5,542 nucleotides of DNA from an uncultured Synechococcus sp. (GCA_913040905.1 CAJWIC010000101.1:1-5542); one strand, 5' to 3'. Positions 1 through 5,495 are shown, numbered from the stretch's first letter. Notes: a model not told the origin generated them from the letters alone. A program made the numbers and translations.

Positions 1-809
1 CGACGACGCGAACAATCCTGATCTGCTCGGGCAAGGGCGGCGTCGGCAAGACCACAACAACAGCCAACCTCGGCATCGCCCTGGCCCGCCGTGGCGCCAG
101 CACTGTGGTGCTGGATGCGGATTTCGGTCTGCGCAATCTCGACCTTCTCCTGGGACTGGAGAACCGCATCGTCTACACAGCTCAGGAAGTCCTGGCGGAG
201 ACCTGTCGCCTGGAACAGGCCCTCGTCAAACACAAGCAAGAACCGAATCTGGCGCTCCTTCCGGCCGGGAATCCACGCATGCTCGAGTGGCTGACCCCCA
301 AGGACATGCAGGCCATCGTGGCTCTGCTGGAGGAGCGTTTTGACTACGTGCTGATCGACTGCCCGGCCGGGATCGAGGATGGTTTCAAGAATGCCGCAGC
401 CGCGGCCAGGGAAGCCGTGGTGGTGACCACACCGGAAGTGGCCGCCGTGCGTGATGCAGACAGGGTGATTGGCCTGCTCAACACCCAGGGGGTTTCTCCA
501 GTCCAGCTGGTGCTGAACAGAGTTCGACCCAAAATGATGTCGACCCAGGAAATGCTGTCCGTCGACGACGTCACGGACATCCTCGCTCTGCCACTGCTCG
601 GTCTTGTTTTTGAAGACGAGCAGGTGATCGTCAGCACCAACCGCGGTGAGCCCCTCACCCTCGGCACTGCAAACTCCCCGGCAGCCCAGGCCTACACCAA
701 CATCGCCGGCCGCCTGCAGGGTGACGACATCCCTCTGATGGATCCCGCCAAGGCCCGTCAGGGACTGCGCGCCAAGATGCGCAGGCTGATGCAAACCAAG
801 ATCTTCTGA
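1..809 (+). CDS. minD: Septum-site determining protein MinD, 5'-partial
   Basis: MinD is a ParA/Mrp-type ATPase that binds the inner membrane as an ATP dimer, recruits the division inhibitor MinC and is displaced by MinE, so that FtsZ rings form at midcell. Reading from base 3, the window holds 268 codons before TGA at 807-809; E. coli MinD has 270 residues, so only a few N-terminal residues are missing. Visible are the deviant Walker A motif GKGGVGKTT (codons 30-56) with its signature lysine, the [10 protein letters not shown] segment (from 114), the Walker B stretch YVLIDCPAG (345-371), and a basic amphipathic C-terminal tail [14 protein letters not shown] that matches the membrane-targeting helix. 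minE follows after 4 nt, the classic min operon order; minC is expected upstream outside the window. Identification is firm; only the true start cannot be seen. Confidence 0.97.
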   Translation, partial: TTRTILICSGKGGVGKTTTTANLGIALARRGASTVVLDADFGLRNLDLLLGLENRIVYTAQEVLAETCRLEQALVKHKQEPNLALLPAGNPRMLEWLTPKDMQAIVALLEERFDYVLIDCPAGIEDGFKNAAAAAREAVVVTTPEVAAVRDADRVIGLLNTQGVSPVQLVLNRVRPKMMSTQEMLSVDDVTDILALPLLGLVFEDEQVIVSTNRGEPLTLGTANSPAAQAYTNIAGRLQGDDIPLMDPAKARQGLRAKMRRLMQTKIF

Positions 810-813
810 ACCG

Positions 814-1074
814 ATGACCCTGCAAGATCTGATCGACAAACTGCTGGGGCGTCAGCCTGCGAGTGCCGATACGGCTCGTCAGCGCCTGCAGCTTGTCCTC
901 GCCCACGACCGCAGCGATCTCAATCCTGAACTACTGGATCAGATGCGGCGGGAGATTCTGGAGGTGGTGTCCCGCTATGTGGAGATTGACCTGTCCGAAG
1001 GCGATGTGAGTCTCGAAACCGAGGATCGTGTCACCGCGCTGGTGGCCAATCTGCCCATACGCCGCACACTCTGA
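814..1074 (+). CDS. minE: Cell division topological specificity factor MinE
   Basis: MinE stimulates the MinD ATPase and drives MinCD off the membrane, restricting inhibition to the cell poles. The product is 86 residues, the usual family size. Its N-terminus ([12 protein letters not shown]) resembles the membrane-binding amphipathic helix. Residues about 20-33 ([14 protein letters not shown]) correspond to the anti-MinCD helix/strand (E. coli IAKERLQIIVAERR). Residues about 43-60 ([18 protein letters not shown]) open the topological-specificity domain. The ATG lies 4 nt after the minD stop with no clear Shine-Dalgarno sequence, so it is probably translated by coupling from minD. The 49 nt that follow, before the next gene, hold no convincing terminator, so the downstream regulator may share the transcript. 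Confidence 0.96.
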   Translation: MTLQDLIDKLLGRQPASADTARQRLQLVLAHDRSDLNPELLDQMRREILEVVSRYVEIDLSEGDVSLETEDRVTALVANLPIRRTL

Positions 1075-1123
1075 ATCGTTTCGATCACACCAGGGGAATG
1101 CTTTGGTCATTCGACCTTGATCC

Positions 1124-1333
1124 ATGCTCCCTGACATTCCGCTCACCCCTGCTGAACAGCGGGTCAGTGCCCTGCTGCTGGAGGGCCTCAGCAACCGAGC
1201 CATTGCAGAACGCCTGGTGATCAGCCACCGAACGGTGGAATGCCACATCAGTCGGGTTCTGGCAAAAACCGGATGTGTCAGCCGACTGGAACTGGCGCTG
1301 CGGATGCTTACGATGCCGTCATTGCCGGCTTAG
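1124..1333 (+). CDS. Stand-alone LuxR/GerE-type HTH regulator (69 aa)
   Basis: A probable DNA-binding transcription regulator made of little more than a GerE-type helix-turn-helix domain (residues 7-62). It starts with the family motif LTPAEQRV, continues through EGLSNRAIAERLVIS, and has the recognition-helix region HRTVECHISRVLAKTG. No receiver or ligand-binding domain is present. An in-frame TGA at 1118-1120 bars any upstream start, so the protein really is short. No good Shine-Dalgarno sequence precedes the ATG. Small LuxR-only proteins are known in cyanobacteria, for example redox-responsive PedR of Synechocystis. The two cysteines here (Cys40, Cys51) would allow a thiol switch, but assignment to PedR is a guess. 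It follows minE by 49 nt in the same direction. Its TAG stop (1331-1333) lies inside the tRNA-Thr gene, a 10-nt overlap. Confidence 0.85.
   Translation: MLPDIPLTPAEQRVSALLLEGLSNRAIAERLVISHRTVECHISRVLAKTGCVSRLELALRMLTMPSLPA
1286..1314 (+). promoter_or_regulatory. Possible promoter for tRNA-Thr inside the LuxR gene
   Basis: CTGGAA (1286-1291) and TACGAT (1309-1314) are separated by 17 nt. The -10-like hexamer matches TATAAT at four of six positions, the -35-like one at three of six. Transcription would start near 1321, just before the first tRNA base at 1324. The spacing is right but the match is modest and lies in coding sequence, so this is inference only. Confidence 0.22.
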
Positions 1334-1395
1334 CTCAGCGGTAGAGCAGCGCTTTTGTAAAGCGAAGGCCATCGGTTCAAATCCGTTAGCCGGCT
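1324..1395 (+). tRNA. trnT-UGU: tRNA-Thr (anticodon UGU)
   Basis: A 72-nt cloverleaf can be folded by eye. The 7-bp acceptor stem is perfect (GCCGGCT 1324-1330 with AGCCGGC 1388-1394) and the discriminator base is T1395. The D stem is GCTC/GAGC with GG in the loop. The anticodon loop is TTTGTAA (1354-1360) with TGT at 1356-1358, which reads ACN threonine codons. The T arm is ATCGG-TTCAAAT-CCGTT (1371-1387). The 3' CCA is not encoded. Two positions do not pair in this fold: G27-A43 at the top of the anticodon stem (1349/1365) and T50-T64 in the T stem (1372/1386). A37 (1359) is the expected site of t6A, whose first biosynthetic enzyme, TsaC, is encoded nearby on the other strand. Its first ten bases overlap the end of the LuxR-type gene. 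Confidence 0.95.
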
Positions 1396-1404
1396 TCCGA
1401 TTGT

Positions 1405-1578
1405 TCATGGGCCGGGTCGCTCCCAGTGGCGACCTGAAAAAACCCACAGCACGGTTGGCAACACAACCCAGCCCAACCATCTGAGGCTGAGAACCGCCGT
1501 CAAAACGGCCTCCAGTGGTTCCAGCAACCAATGGATCAGGCCCATCAGCAGCAGGATGATCCCAATCAGTGAGGTCAT
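1405..1578 (-). CDS. Small two-helix membrane protein (57 aa), unknown function
   Basis: An unrecognised 57-codon reading frame whose ATG (1576-1578) overlaps the tsaC stop TGA as ATGA; it ends with TGA at 1405-1407. Residues about 4-19 form a strongly hydrophobic stretch (SLIGIILLLMGLIHWLL), and residues about 24-47 a second, tryptophan-rich one containing RWLGWVVLPTVLWVF. The tail SGRHWERPGP is short and polar/basic. This fits two transmembrane helices or a hairpin. There is no cysteine, heme motif or known domain. The stop-start overlap repeats the arrangement of the upstream genes, and the hydrophobic composition is coherent, so it is probably real and translated by reinitiation after tsaC. 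It ends 9 nt from the 3' end of the convergent tRNA-Thr. No function can be assigned. Confidence 0.7.
   Translation of the reverse strand: MTSLIGIILLLMGLIHWLLEPLEAVLTAVLSLRWLGWVVLPTVLWVFSGRHWERPGP
1415..1434. other. Stem-loop in the tRNA-Thr/operon convergence zone
   Basis: GGTCGC (1415-1420) and GCGACC (1429-1434) pair perfectly over 6 bp around an 8-nt loop. It lies 19 nt past the tRNA and inside the 3' end of the 57-residue gene. On the plus strand it is followed by A residues rather than T, so it is not a standard intrinsic terminator in either direction. It could still stall polymerase or protect a 3' end between the converging transcripts. Confidence 0.3.
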
Positions 1579-2180
1579 CCGCCTTCGGCAATCCCCTCAG
1601 GCATCACAGCACCTCGACGCAACACGTTCCAGCGACCGGAAGAGATCCAGGTGATCACCGTGCTGGCCTGCCCCGAGAGTGGCGGCCAGGGTTGAGGACC
1701 CAGCTGGGGCAGTTCTGGAAAGTAAAGCGCCGCCTGCTCTGGTGTTGTGGCGGCTGGATCACCGGAGGGATTCGCACTGCTGGTGGCCAGAGGACCGGTG
1801 CGTTGCAGCAGCTCGCGACTCAGCTCACAACTGGGAATACGAAGTCCAAGACAGGTCCCCCCTGGGTTCAGCGCCTGCAGCACCTCCCCATGGGCAGGGA
1901 CAACCAACGTCAGTGCTCCGGGCCAATGCCGCTCAGCCAGCCGGCGCGCATCATCACGGCAAGGCGCCTGGGCATGGCGCAGCAGCGCCTCCACCGAAGC
2001 CCCCATCAGAATCAATGGTTTATCGGCAGGCCTGCGCTTGAGTCGCCAGATGTCGTCCGCTTGTCGCGGAGCGATGGCCAATCCGGGAACGGTGTCGGTG
2101 GGGATCACCGCCGCACCACCTTGCTGAAGGTGCTGTGACAGCGCGTCAGCACCCAGCACCTGGGCTGCATGCCTGCTCAT
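1575..2180 (-). CDS. tsaC: L-threonylcarbamoyladenylate synthase (TsaC/YrdC family)
   Basis: This enzyme makes threonylcarbamoyl-AMP from threonine, bicarbonate and ATP, the first step of t6A37 modification in tRNAs that read ANN codons. The product is 201 residues with the whole YrdC domain: PTDTVPGL (27-34), KRRPADKPLIL (48-58), WPGALTLVV (86-94), GLRIPS (112-117), LATSSANPSGDPA (131-143) and the closing STVI...GRWNVLRRGAV (173-192). The extra C-terminal Sua5 domain is absent, so it is the short TsaC/YwlC form. Its ATG overlaps the prmC stop as ATGA (2177-2180), and its own stop overlaps the small membrane-protein ATG the same way. prmC and a tsaC homologue (ywlC) are also neighbours in Bacillus subtilis, which supports the pairing. 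Confidence 0.93.
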   Translation of the reverse strand: MSRHAAQVLGADALSQHLQQGGAAVIPTDTVPGLAIAPRQADDIWRLKRRPADKPLILMGASVEALLRHAQAPCRDDARRLAERHWPGALTLVVPAHGEVLQALNPGGTCLGLRIPSCELSRELLQRTGPLATSSANPSGDPAATTPEQAALYFPELPQLGPQPWPPLSGQASTVITWISSGRWNVLRRGAVMPEGIAEGG

Positions 2181-3067
2181 GACTGATCAGGACGCAATCG
2201 GCGGGCCAAAGCGAAGCGCTTGACGCCCTCAAGATCTCGGGCCGATCGGATCGAGCTCAACCCAGCTGCCCGTAACAACGCCAGCACCGCGTCACTCTGA
2301 TCGTGGTGATGCTCGAGCAAAATCCACCCTCCCGGTGACAGAGCCCGACAAGCTCCGGCCACTACCTCACGGATTGCCTGCAGACCATCGCTACCGCCGG
2401 CCAGGGCCAGACGGGGTTCATGGTCGCGGACCACGGGGTCAAGGTCACAAATCAGCTCGGAAGGGATGTACGGGGGATTGCACACCACAAGATCGAAGTG
2501 TCCCCACCACGGCTCCAGCGGATCCCACCAACAGCCCTGGTGAAGATGCCAACGGCCCTTTGAAGCCAGGGCCTCAAGATTGCTTCTGGCCAAAGCCAGG
2601 GCATCAGCGCTGAGATCCACGGCATGCCCTGGGGTCGCCGGCATCGCCCGACTGAGAGCGATGGCAAGGGCACCGGACCCTGTCCCGAGATCGGCCCAAC
2701 GCTCGATGGACATCCCGGCGGTTGTCTGCAAGGCCAGATCCACCAGCAGCTCCGTTTCCTGGCGGGGAATCAGGGCTGCTGCCGACACGGTGAGTTCAAC
2801 ATCGCGCCAGGGGCAAAATCCCACCAGATGCTGCAGGGGAATGGCCTGATCAAGGTGAAGCCCCCAAATCCGTTCAAGATCCTCCAGCGAAACCTTGAGC
2901 TGCACCGAGCGCTGCGGCTCCACAAGCAGGCGCTGAAGCGACGACCGTGACAGGCCACCGGCGAGATCCAGAAGCCAGTCGAAATCAACACGACGACCTC
3001 CCCGCTGCAGCTGCTGACGACGCCAACTCAGCAGCGAAGATCCCTCCAGAAGCTGGACGGTACTCAC
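2177..3067 (-). CDS. prmC: Peptide chain release factor N5-glutamine methyltransferase PrmC
   Basis: PrmC (HemK) methylates the glutamine of the GGQ motif in release factors RF1 and RF2 using S-adenosylmethionine, which makes translation termination efficient. With the start used here the protein is 296 residues. An N-terminal helical domain (about 1-85) is followed by IPRQETE (100-106), the SAM-binding loop DLGTGSG (126-132) and the substrate-glutamine motif NPPYIP (197-202). The family usually has PRPETE, so Gln replaces Pro at the third position. Late motif LLEHHHDQ matches the usual LLEHGYDQ-type segment. Two GTG starts are possible. I prefer 3065-3067 because it forms a GTGA overlap with the dprA stop, mirroring the ATGA junctions downstream. 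The GTG at 3083-3085 would add six residues. Function is confident; the start is moderately so. Confidence 0.95.
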   Translation of the reverse strand: MSTVQLLEGSSLLSWRRQQLQRGGRRVDFDWLLDLAGGLSRSSLQRLLVEPQRSVQLKVSLEDLERIWGLHLDQAIPLQHLVGFCPWRDVELTVSAAALIPRQETELLVDLALQTTAGMSIERWADLGTGSGALAIALSRAMPATPGHAVDLSADALALARSNLEALASKGRWHLHQGCWWDPLEPWWGHFDLVVCNPPYIPSELICDLDPVVRDHEPRLALAGGSDGLQAIREVVAGACRALSPGGWILLEHHHDQSDAVLALLRAAGLSSIRSARDLEGVKRFALARRLRPDQS

Positions 3068-4128
3068 GACCTGCAGGGTTTCCACAGAAATCCAGACTCA
3101 CACACCACCTGCCCTGCCAGTTCCAGGGCAAGCAAATCACTTGCCAGGCGACCAGCCGGCAGCTTGAGGGTCTGTTGAAGCTGCTCGATGGATGCCCCCG
3201 ATCCCAGAGCCTTCATCAGAGCCACAGCTGTGGCCTTGACCTGATGACAAGGTCCGGGGCCGAGGTGCTCCACCAACTCCTGAGGCGAGAGCAACGGTGC
3301 AGCCGTGTTCTGAAGAAGCCTGTTGCTGCCGCGGCTGGACCAGCGCCCCGCATCGCCGGGGACGACCCAGACGGGGCACTGCTGCTCTGCGGCAAGGCGA
3401 GCGGAGATCAAAGCACCGCTGCGATCCGGACACTCCACCACCACAAGAGCGCAGGACAGGCACACCAACAAGCGATTCCTGGCGGCGAAATGACCCGGCT
3501 GAACGGATTCCCCTGGCCTGCGCTCGCTCAACAGCAAACCGTTCTCAGCGACGTCTTTCTGCAGCGATTGGTGATGCCGCGGATAGACACGATCCAGTGG
3601 TGTGCCCAGCACAGCAACCGGAACACCACCAGCCGCCAGGCAACCGCGATGGGCTGCCGCATCAATGCCCTCTGCGAGACCGCTGACCACGGGCCAGCCG
3701 GCTTCAGCCAGAACAGTGCCGAGATGTTCAGCCATGCGAAGACCATGATCCGAAGCAGCACGGGTTCCGACCACAGCCACAGCTCGACCCTGACCGATCC
3801 AATCCAAGACCTCCGCTCGCCCCTGTTGATGGAGCACCAGCGGGGGGCGATCCAGCCTGTTCAAGGCCTGTGGCCAGAGCTCATCCAGGGGGGTCAGAAC
3901 ATCGCTGGGAATCTTGAGCTGAGGACTGGCGCCCTGCTGCTGCCGGTAACGCTCAACCTTTTCAAGGAGCGCCTCAGGCCAGGACAGCACCTGAGCCAGG
4001 CGCTCGCTGGACCAGGCCCAGCACTGATCCAGGCCCACATCATGCTCAGCAGCAGCGGCCTGAAGCGCCGCCATCCTTGAAGAACCGATCCCTGGGCAAC
4101 CACTCCACGCCCACCACCATCCGCGCAT
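3064..4128 (-). CDS. dprA: DNA processing protein DprA (natural transformation)
   Basis: DprA (Smf) binds incoming single-stranded DNA in the cytoplasm and loads RecA onto it during natural transformation. The product is 354 residues, a full three-part protein. An N-terminal helical/SAM-like region (about 1-65) is followed by the Rossmann-like DprA core with AVVGTRAAS (118-126), VSGLAEGIDAAAH (148-160), VAVLGTPLD (171-179), FAARNRLLVCLS (214-225), SGALISARLAAEQ (237-249) and WVVPGD (254-259). A C-terminal winged-helix-like segment covers about 298-348. The ATG is at 4126-4128, 26 nt after the thioesterase stop. A perfect LexA-type dyad lies 8 nt upstream of the start, so DNA-damage control is likely. 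The stop overlaps the preferred prmC start. This gene suggests that the lineage keeps transformation machinery. Confidence 0.95.
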   Translation of the reverse strand: MRGWWWAWSGCPGIGSSRMAALQAAAAEHDVGLDQCWAWSSERLAQVLSWPEALLEKVERYRQQQGASPQLKIPSDVLTPLDELWPQALNRLDRPPLVLHQQGRAEVLDWIGQGRAVAVVGTRAASDHGLRMAEHLGTVLAEAGWPVVSGLAEGIDAAAHRGCLAAGGVPVAVLGTPLDRVYPRHHQSLQKDVAENGLLLSERRPGESVQPGHFAARNRLLVCLSCALVVVECPDRSGALISARLAAEQQCPVWVVPGDAGRWSSRGSNRLLQNTAAPLLSPQELVEHLGPGPCHQVKATAVALMKALGSGASIEQLQQTLKLPAGRLASDLLALELAGQVVCESGFLWKPCRS

Positions 4129-4136
4129 GCAGCAAT

Positions 4137-4152
4137 TGGTACAGATGTACCA
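4137..4152. promoter_or_regulatory. Predicted LexA (SOS) operator upstream of dprA
   Basis: TGGTACAGATGTACCA is a perfect dyad of two 7-nt arms around a 2-nt centre. Its core GGTACAGATGTACC (4138-4151) fits the consensus reported for cyanobacterial and Gram-positive LexA, RGTACNNNDGTWCB, at every position on both strands. It sits in the 26-nt gap between the thioesterase stop and the dprA ATG, where a repressor would block initiation or elongation. A 2-nt centre is too short for an RNA hairpin loop, so a protein-binding site is the better reading. No other match to the consensus was noticed in the window. Binding by LexA is inferred, not shown. Confidence 0.7.
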
Positions 4153-4181
4153 GATTAGGGCTGCGCGGGTCCCCCTTGCAA
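4152..4181 (-). promoter_or_regulatory. Possible dprA promoter overlapping the LexA box
   Basis: On the minus strand TTGCAA (4181-4176) and TAATCT (4157-4152) are separated by 18 nt. They match TTGACA at four of six and TATAAT at three of six positions. Transcription would begin near 4145, inside the LexA-type dyad, giving a leader of about 17 nt. The hexamers are weak and overlap the end of the thioesterase gene, so support comes mainly from their placement next to the operator. Confidence 0.28.
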
Positions 4182-4601
4182 AGCATTGAGGGCAGGGCGG
4201 ATGGCATCCGGAGGCTGACGAAGCAGCCGCCCGTCGCCCACGATCACAAGCTCCACCCGGGCATCAGCCATGACCTGCCCGTCGAGGACAAAACGGCTCC
4301 GCCAGGGCCAGCGCACCCCTGACTGAGAGCCACATTGGCTCTCCAACACAATTTGGTCGCCATGACGGATGGACCGGCGGTACGCGACGGTCATCGACAC
4401 AACAGGCATTTCCAACCCCATGCCCGCCATCGCTGAATAACTCAATCCCGCAGCCGCCAGCGCCTCAACCCGAGCCTCCTCCAGCCAGGCCACATAAGCC
4501 CCATGCCACATCACCCCGGCATGGTCGGTGTGCTGGGGGAGCACCCGCTTGCACAGCCTCCAGGGTTGGGGCGTAACGCTGTCCGTCAGCTTGTCCTGCA
4601 C
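4155..4601 (-). CDS. Acyl-CoA thioesterase, 4HBT/YbgC hot-dog fold
   Basis: A 148-residue cytoplasmic protein of the 4-hydroxybenzoyl-CoA thioesterase family, whose members hydrolyse acyl-CoA or aryl-CoA thioesters. The diagnostic segment is QHTDHAGVMWHGAYVAWLEEAR (23-44), here broken as QHTDHAGVMW and HGAYVAWLEEAR. Asp26 corresponds to the catalytic Asp of the 4HBT/YbgC group, and HG at 33-34 heads the central hot-dog helix. The rest (MTVAYRRSIRHGDQIVLES, about 70-88) fits the beta-sheet of one hot-dog domain; such proteins work as multimers. The start is GTG (4599-4601), since no better start exists upstream. Substrate cannot be read from sequence. Cyanobacteria use a hot-dog enzyme for dihydroxynaphthoyl-CoA in phylloquinone synthesis, but this one looks closer to the YbgC style. 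It lies 26 nt before dprA and is divergent from the stress protein. Confidence 0.87.
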   Translation of the reverse strand: MQDKLTDSVTPQPWRLCKRVLPQHTDHAGVMWHGAYVAWLEEARVEALAAAGLSYSAMAGMGLEMPVVSMTVAYRRSIRHGDQIVLESQCGSQSGVRWPWRSRFVLDGQVMADARVELVIVGDGRLLRQPPDAIRPALNALQGGPAQP

Positions 4602-4605
4602 TGCG

Positions 4606-4634
4606 AATCTTGCCCATAGGCTTTCGGCAAGATT
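4606..4634. repeat. 9-bp inverted repeat in a divergent intergenic region
   Basis: AATCTTGCC (4606-4614) and GGCAAGATT (4626-4634) are exact inverted copies separated by 11 nt. TGCG (4602-4605) and CGCA (4637-4640) extend the symmetry if two bases bulge. It fills most of the 44-bp gap between the thioesterase GTG and the stress-protein GTG. It could be a shared operator or a 5'-leader hairpin. A weak minus-strand promoter-like pair, TTGCGG (4641-4636) and TATGGG (4618-4613) with 17 nt between, lies within it. No T-run follows, so it is not a terminator. Confidence 0.5.
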
Positions 4635-4645
4635 GCCGCAACGTC

Positions 4646-5494
4646 GTGTTCAACAAACTCCTGATCGCTGATTCAGGCAAAGGGCACGTGGAGGAGATGA
4701 TCCGGATGCTGCAGGACATCCCCTCCATGCGCAGCGCCGCCGTGGCATTGCTGCATGTGATTCCAGAACAAAGCAAGGCAGGAGCCGATAGCCATCGCAT
4801 CGACGCTGAAGAGCTGCTGGATAGCGCCATCAACCGGATGGGACTCGACCGCAGTCGCGTGACCTCTCTGGTGAGAGAAGGGGACACGAAACAGACCGTG
4901 CTGAAGGTTGCAGAAGAGCAGAACTGTGACCTGATCGTGATGGGCTCCCGGGGGCTCGGACGTCTGCAGTCGATCCTGGCCAACAGTGCAAGCCAGTACG
5001 TCTTTCAGCTCTCGACCCGTCCGATGCTGCTGGTGCGTGACGACCTTTACGTTCGTCACGTCAACCGCGTGATGGTGACAATCGACGGCACCGGGGTGGG
5101 GGACGACGCCCTGCGCACGGCCTGTGAACTGGTGAAGCAGATCCCCGGCGGCACGCTCACTGGCGTTCATGTCGTGTCCCAGGAAACGGCACCCAGCCGG
5201 GGCGGCCTCAGCAAAGCTGACCAGTTACTTGAGACTGCCGCGCAGCAGGCCCGCCGCTTTGGGGTTGAACTCAAAGGCCTGACTGTTCAGGGCAAGGACA
5301 TTGGCCGAGCCGTCTGTCAGGCCGCAGAAGACGGCAATGCTGATCTTCTGGTAATCGCCTCCCAGGACCGGCGTCCTCTTGTGGCTCGAGGACTGGTCGA
5401 TCTCGACAAGCTTCTTGGGGGATCAGTCAGCGACTACATCCGTGTCCATGCACCAGCACCGGTGCTGCTGGTGCGCGAACCGGAACGGGGCTGA
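4646..5494 (+). CDS. Tandem-domain universal stress protein (UspA family)
   Basis: A 282-residue protein with two universal stress protein domains. Domain 1 (about 1-133) begins MFNKLLIADSGKG and contains ALLHVIPE, CDLIVMGSRGLGRLQ and a closing RPMLLVRDD. Domain 2 (about 139-278) contains VNRVMVTIDG, GVHVVSQ, ADLLVIASQDRR, GGSVSDYI and APVLLVRE. The UspA ATP-binding pattern G-2X-G-9X-G(S/T) is only partly kept: domain 1 has GSRG but Asn113 instead of the last Gly, while domain 2 has ASQD instead of GSRG but keeps GGS. Each half is therefore incomplete, so nucleotide binding may be altered. The GTG at 4646 is chosen because the family N-terminus follows directly. A TTG at 4610 would add twelve unrelated residues and absorb the inverted repeat. 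Cellular role is unknown beyond the family link to stress. Confidence 0.9.
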   Translation: MFNKLLIADSGKGHVEEMIRMLQDIPSMRSAAVALLHVIPEQSKAGADSHRIDAEELLDSAINRMGLDRSRVTSLVREGDTKQTVLKVAEEQNCDLIVMGSRGLGRLQSILANSASQYVFQLSTRPMLLVRDDLYVRHVNRVMVTIDGTGVGDDALRTACELVKQIPGGTLTGVHVVSQETAPSRGGLSKADQLLETAAQQARRFGVELKGLTVQGKDIGRAVCQAAEDGNADLLVIASQDRRPLVARGLVDLDKLLGGSVSDYIRVHAPAPVLLVREPERG

Positions 5495-5495
5495 A

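Noticed and set aside
1096..1112. GAATG-N7-CATTC inverted repeat between minE and the LuxR-type gene
   Set aside because: Only 5 bp of symmetry, with no promoter-like hexamers or T-run around it; too weak to call an operator or terminator.
1415..1434. Stem-loop considered as an intrinsic terminator for the tRNA or for the minus-strand operon
   Set aside because: The stem is good, but neither strand has a T-run after it; the plus strand has an A-run instead.
1496..1509. GCCGT-CAAA-ACGGC short hairpin
   Set aside because: A 5-bp stem inside the small membrane-protein gene with no T-run is expected by chance at this GC content.
1319..1591. Minus-strand open frame of 90 codons across the tRNA and the tsaC end
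   Set aside because: It runs through the whole tRNA-Thr gene and overlaps the better-supported 57-residue membrane-protein frame, and its translation shows no coherent pattern.
1569..2138. Open frame of 189 codons on the plus strand opposite tsaC
   Set aside because: It has no recognisable motif and lies wholly antisense to a well-supported tsaC with all family motifs.
2947..4080. Long open frame on the plus strand, 377 codons, antisense to dprA and the start of prmC
   Set aside because: Its translation is rich in His, Gln, Ser and Arg with no domain or hydrophobic pattern, and the opposite strand encodes a complete DprA. It is a by-product of high-GC codon use.
4610..4645. TTG at 4610 as the start of the universal stress protein
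   Set aside because: The extra twelve residues do not resemble a Usp N-terminus and would place the inverted repeat in coding sequence; GTG at 4646 leads straight into the domain.
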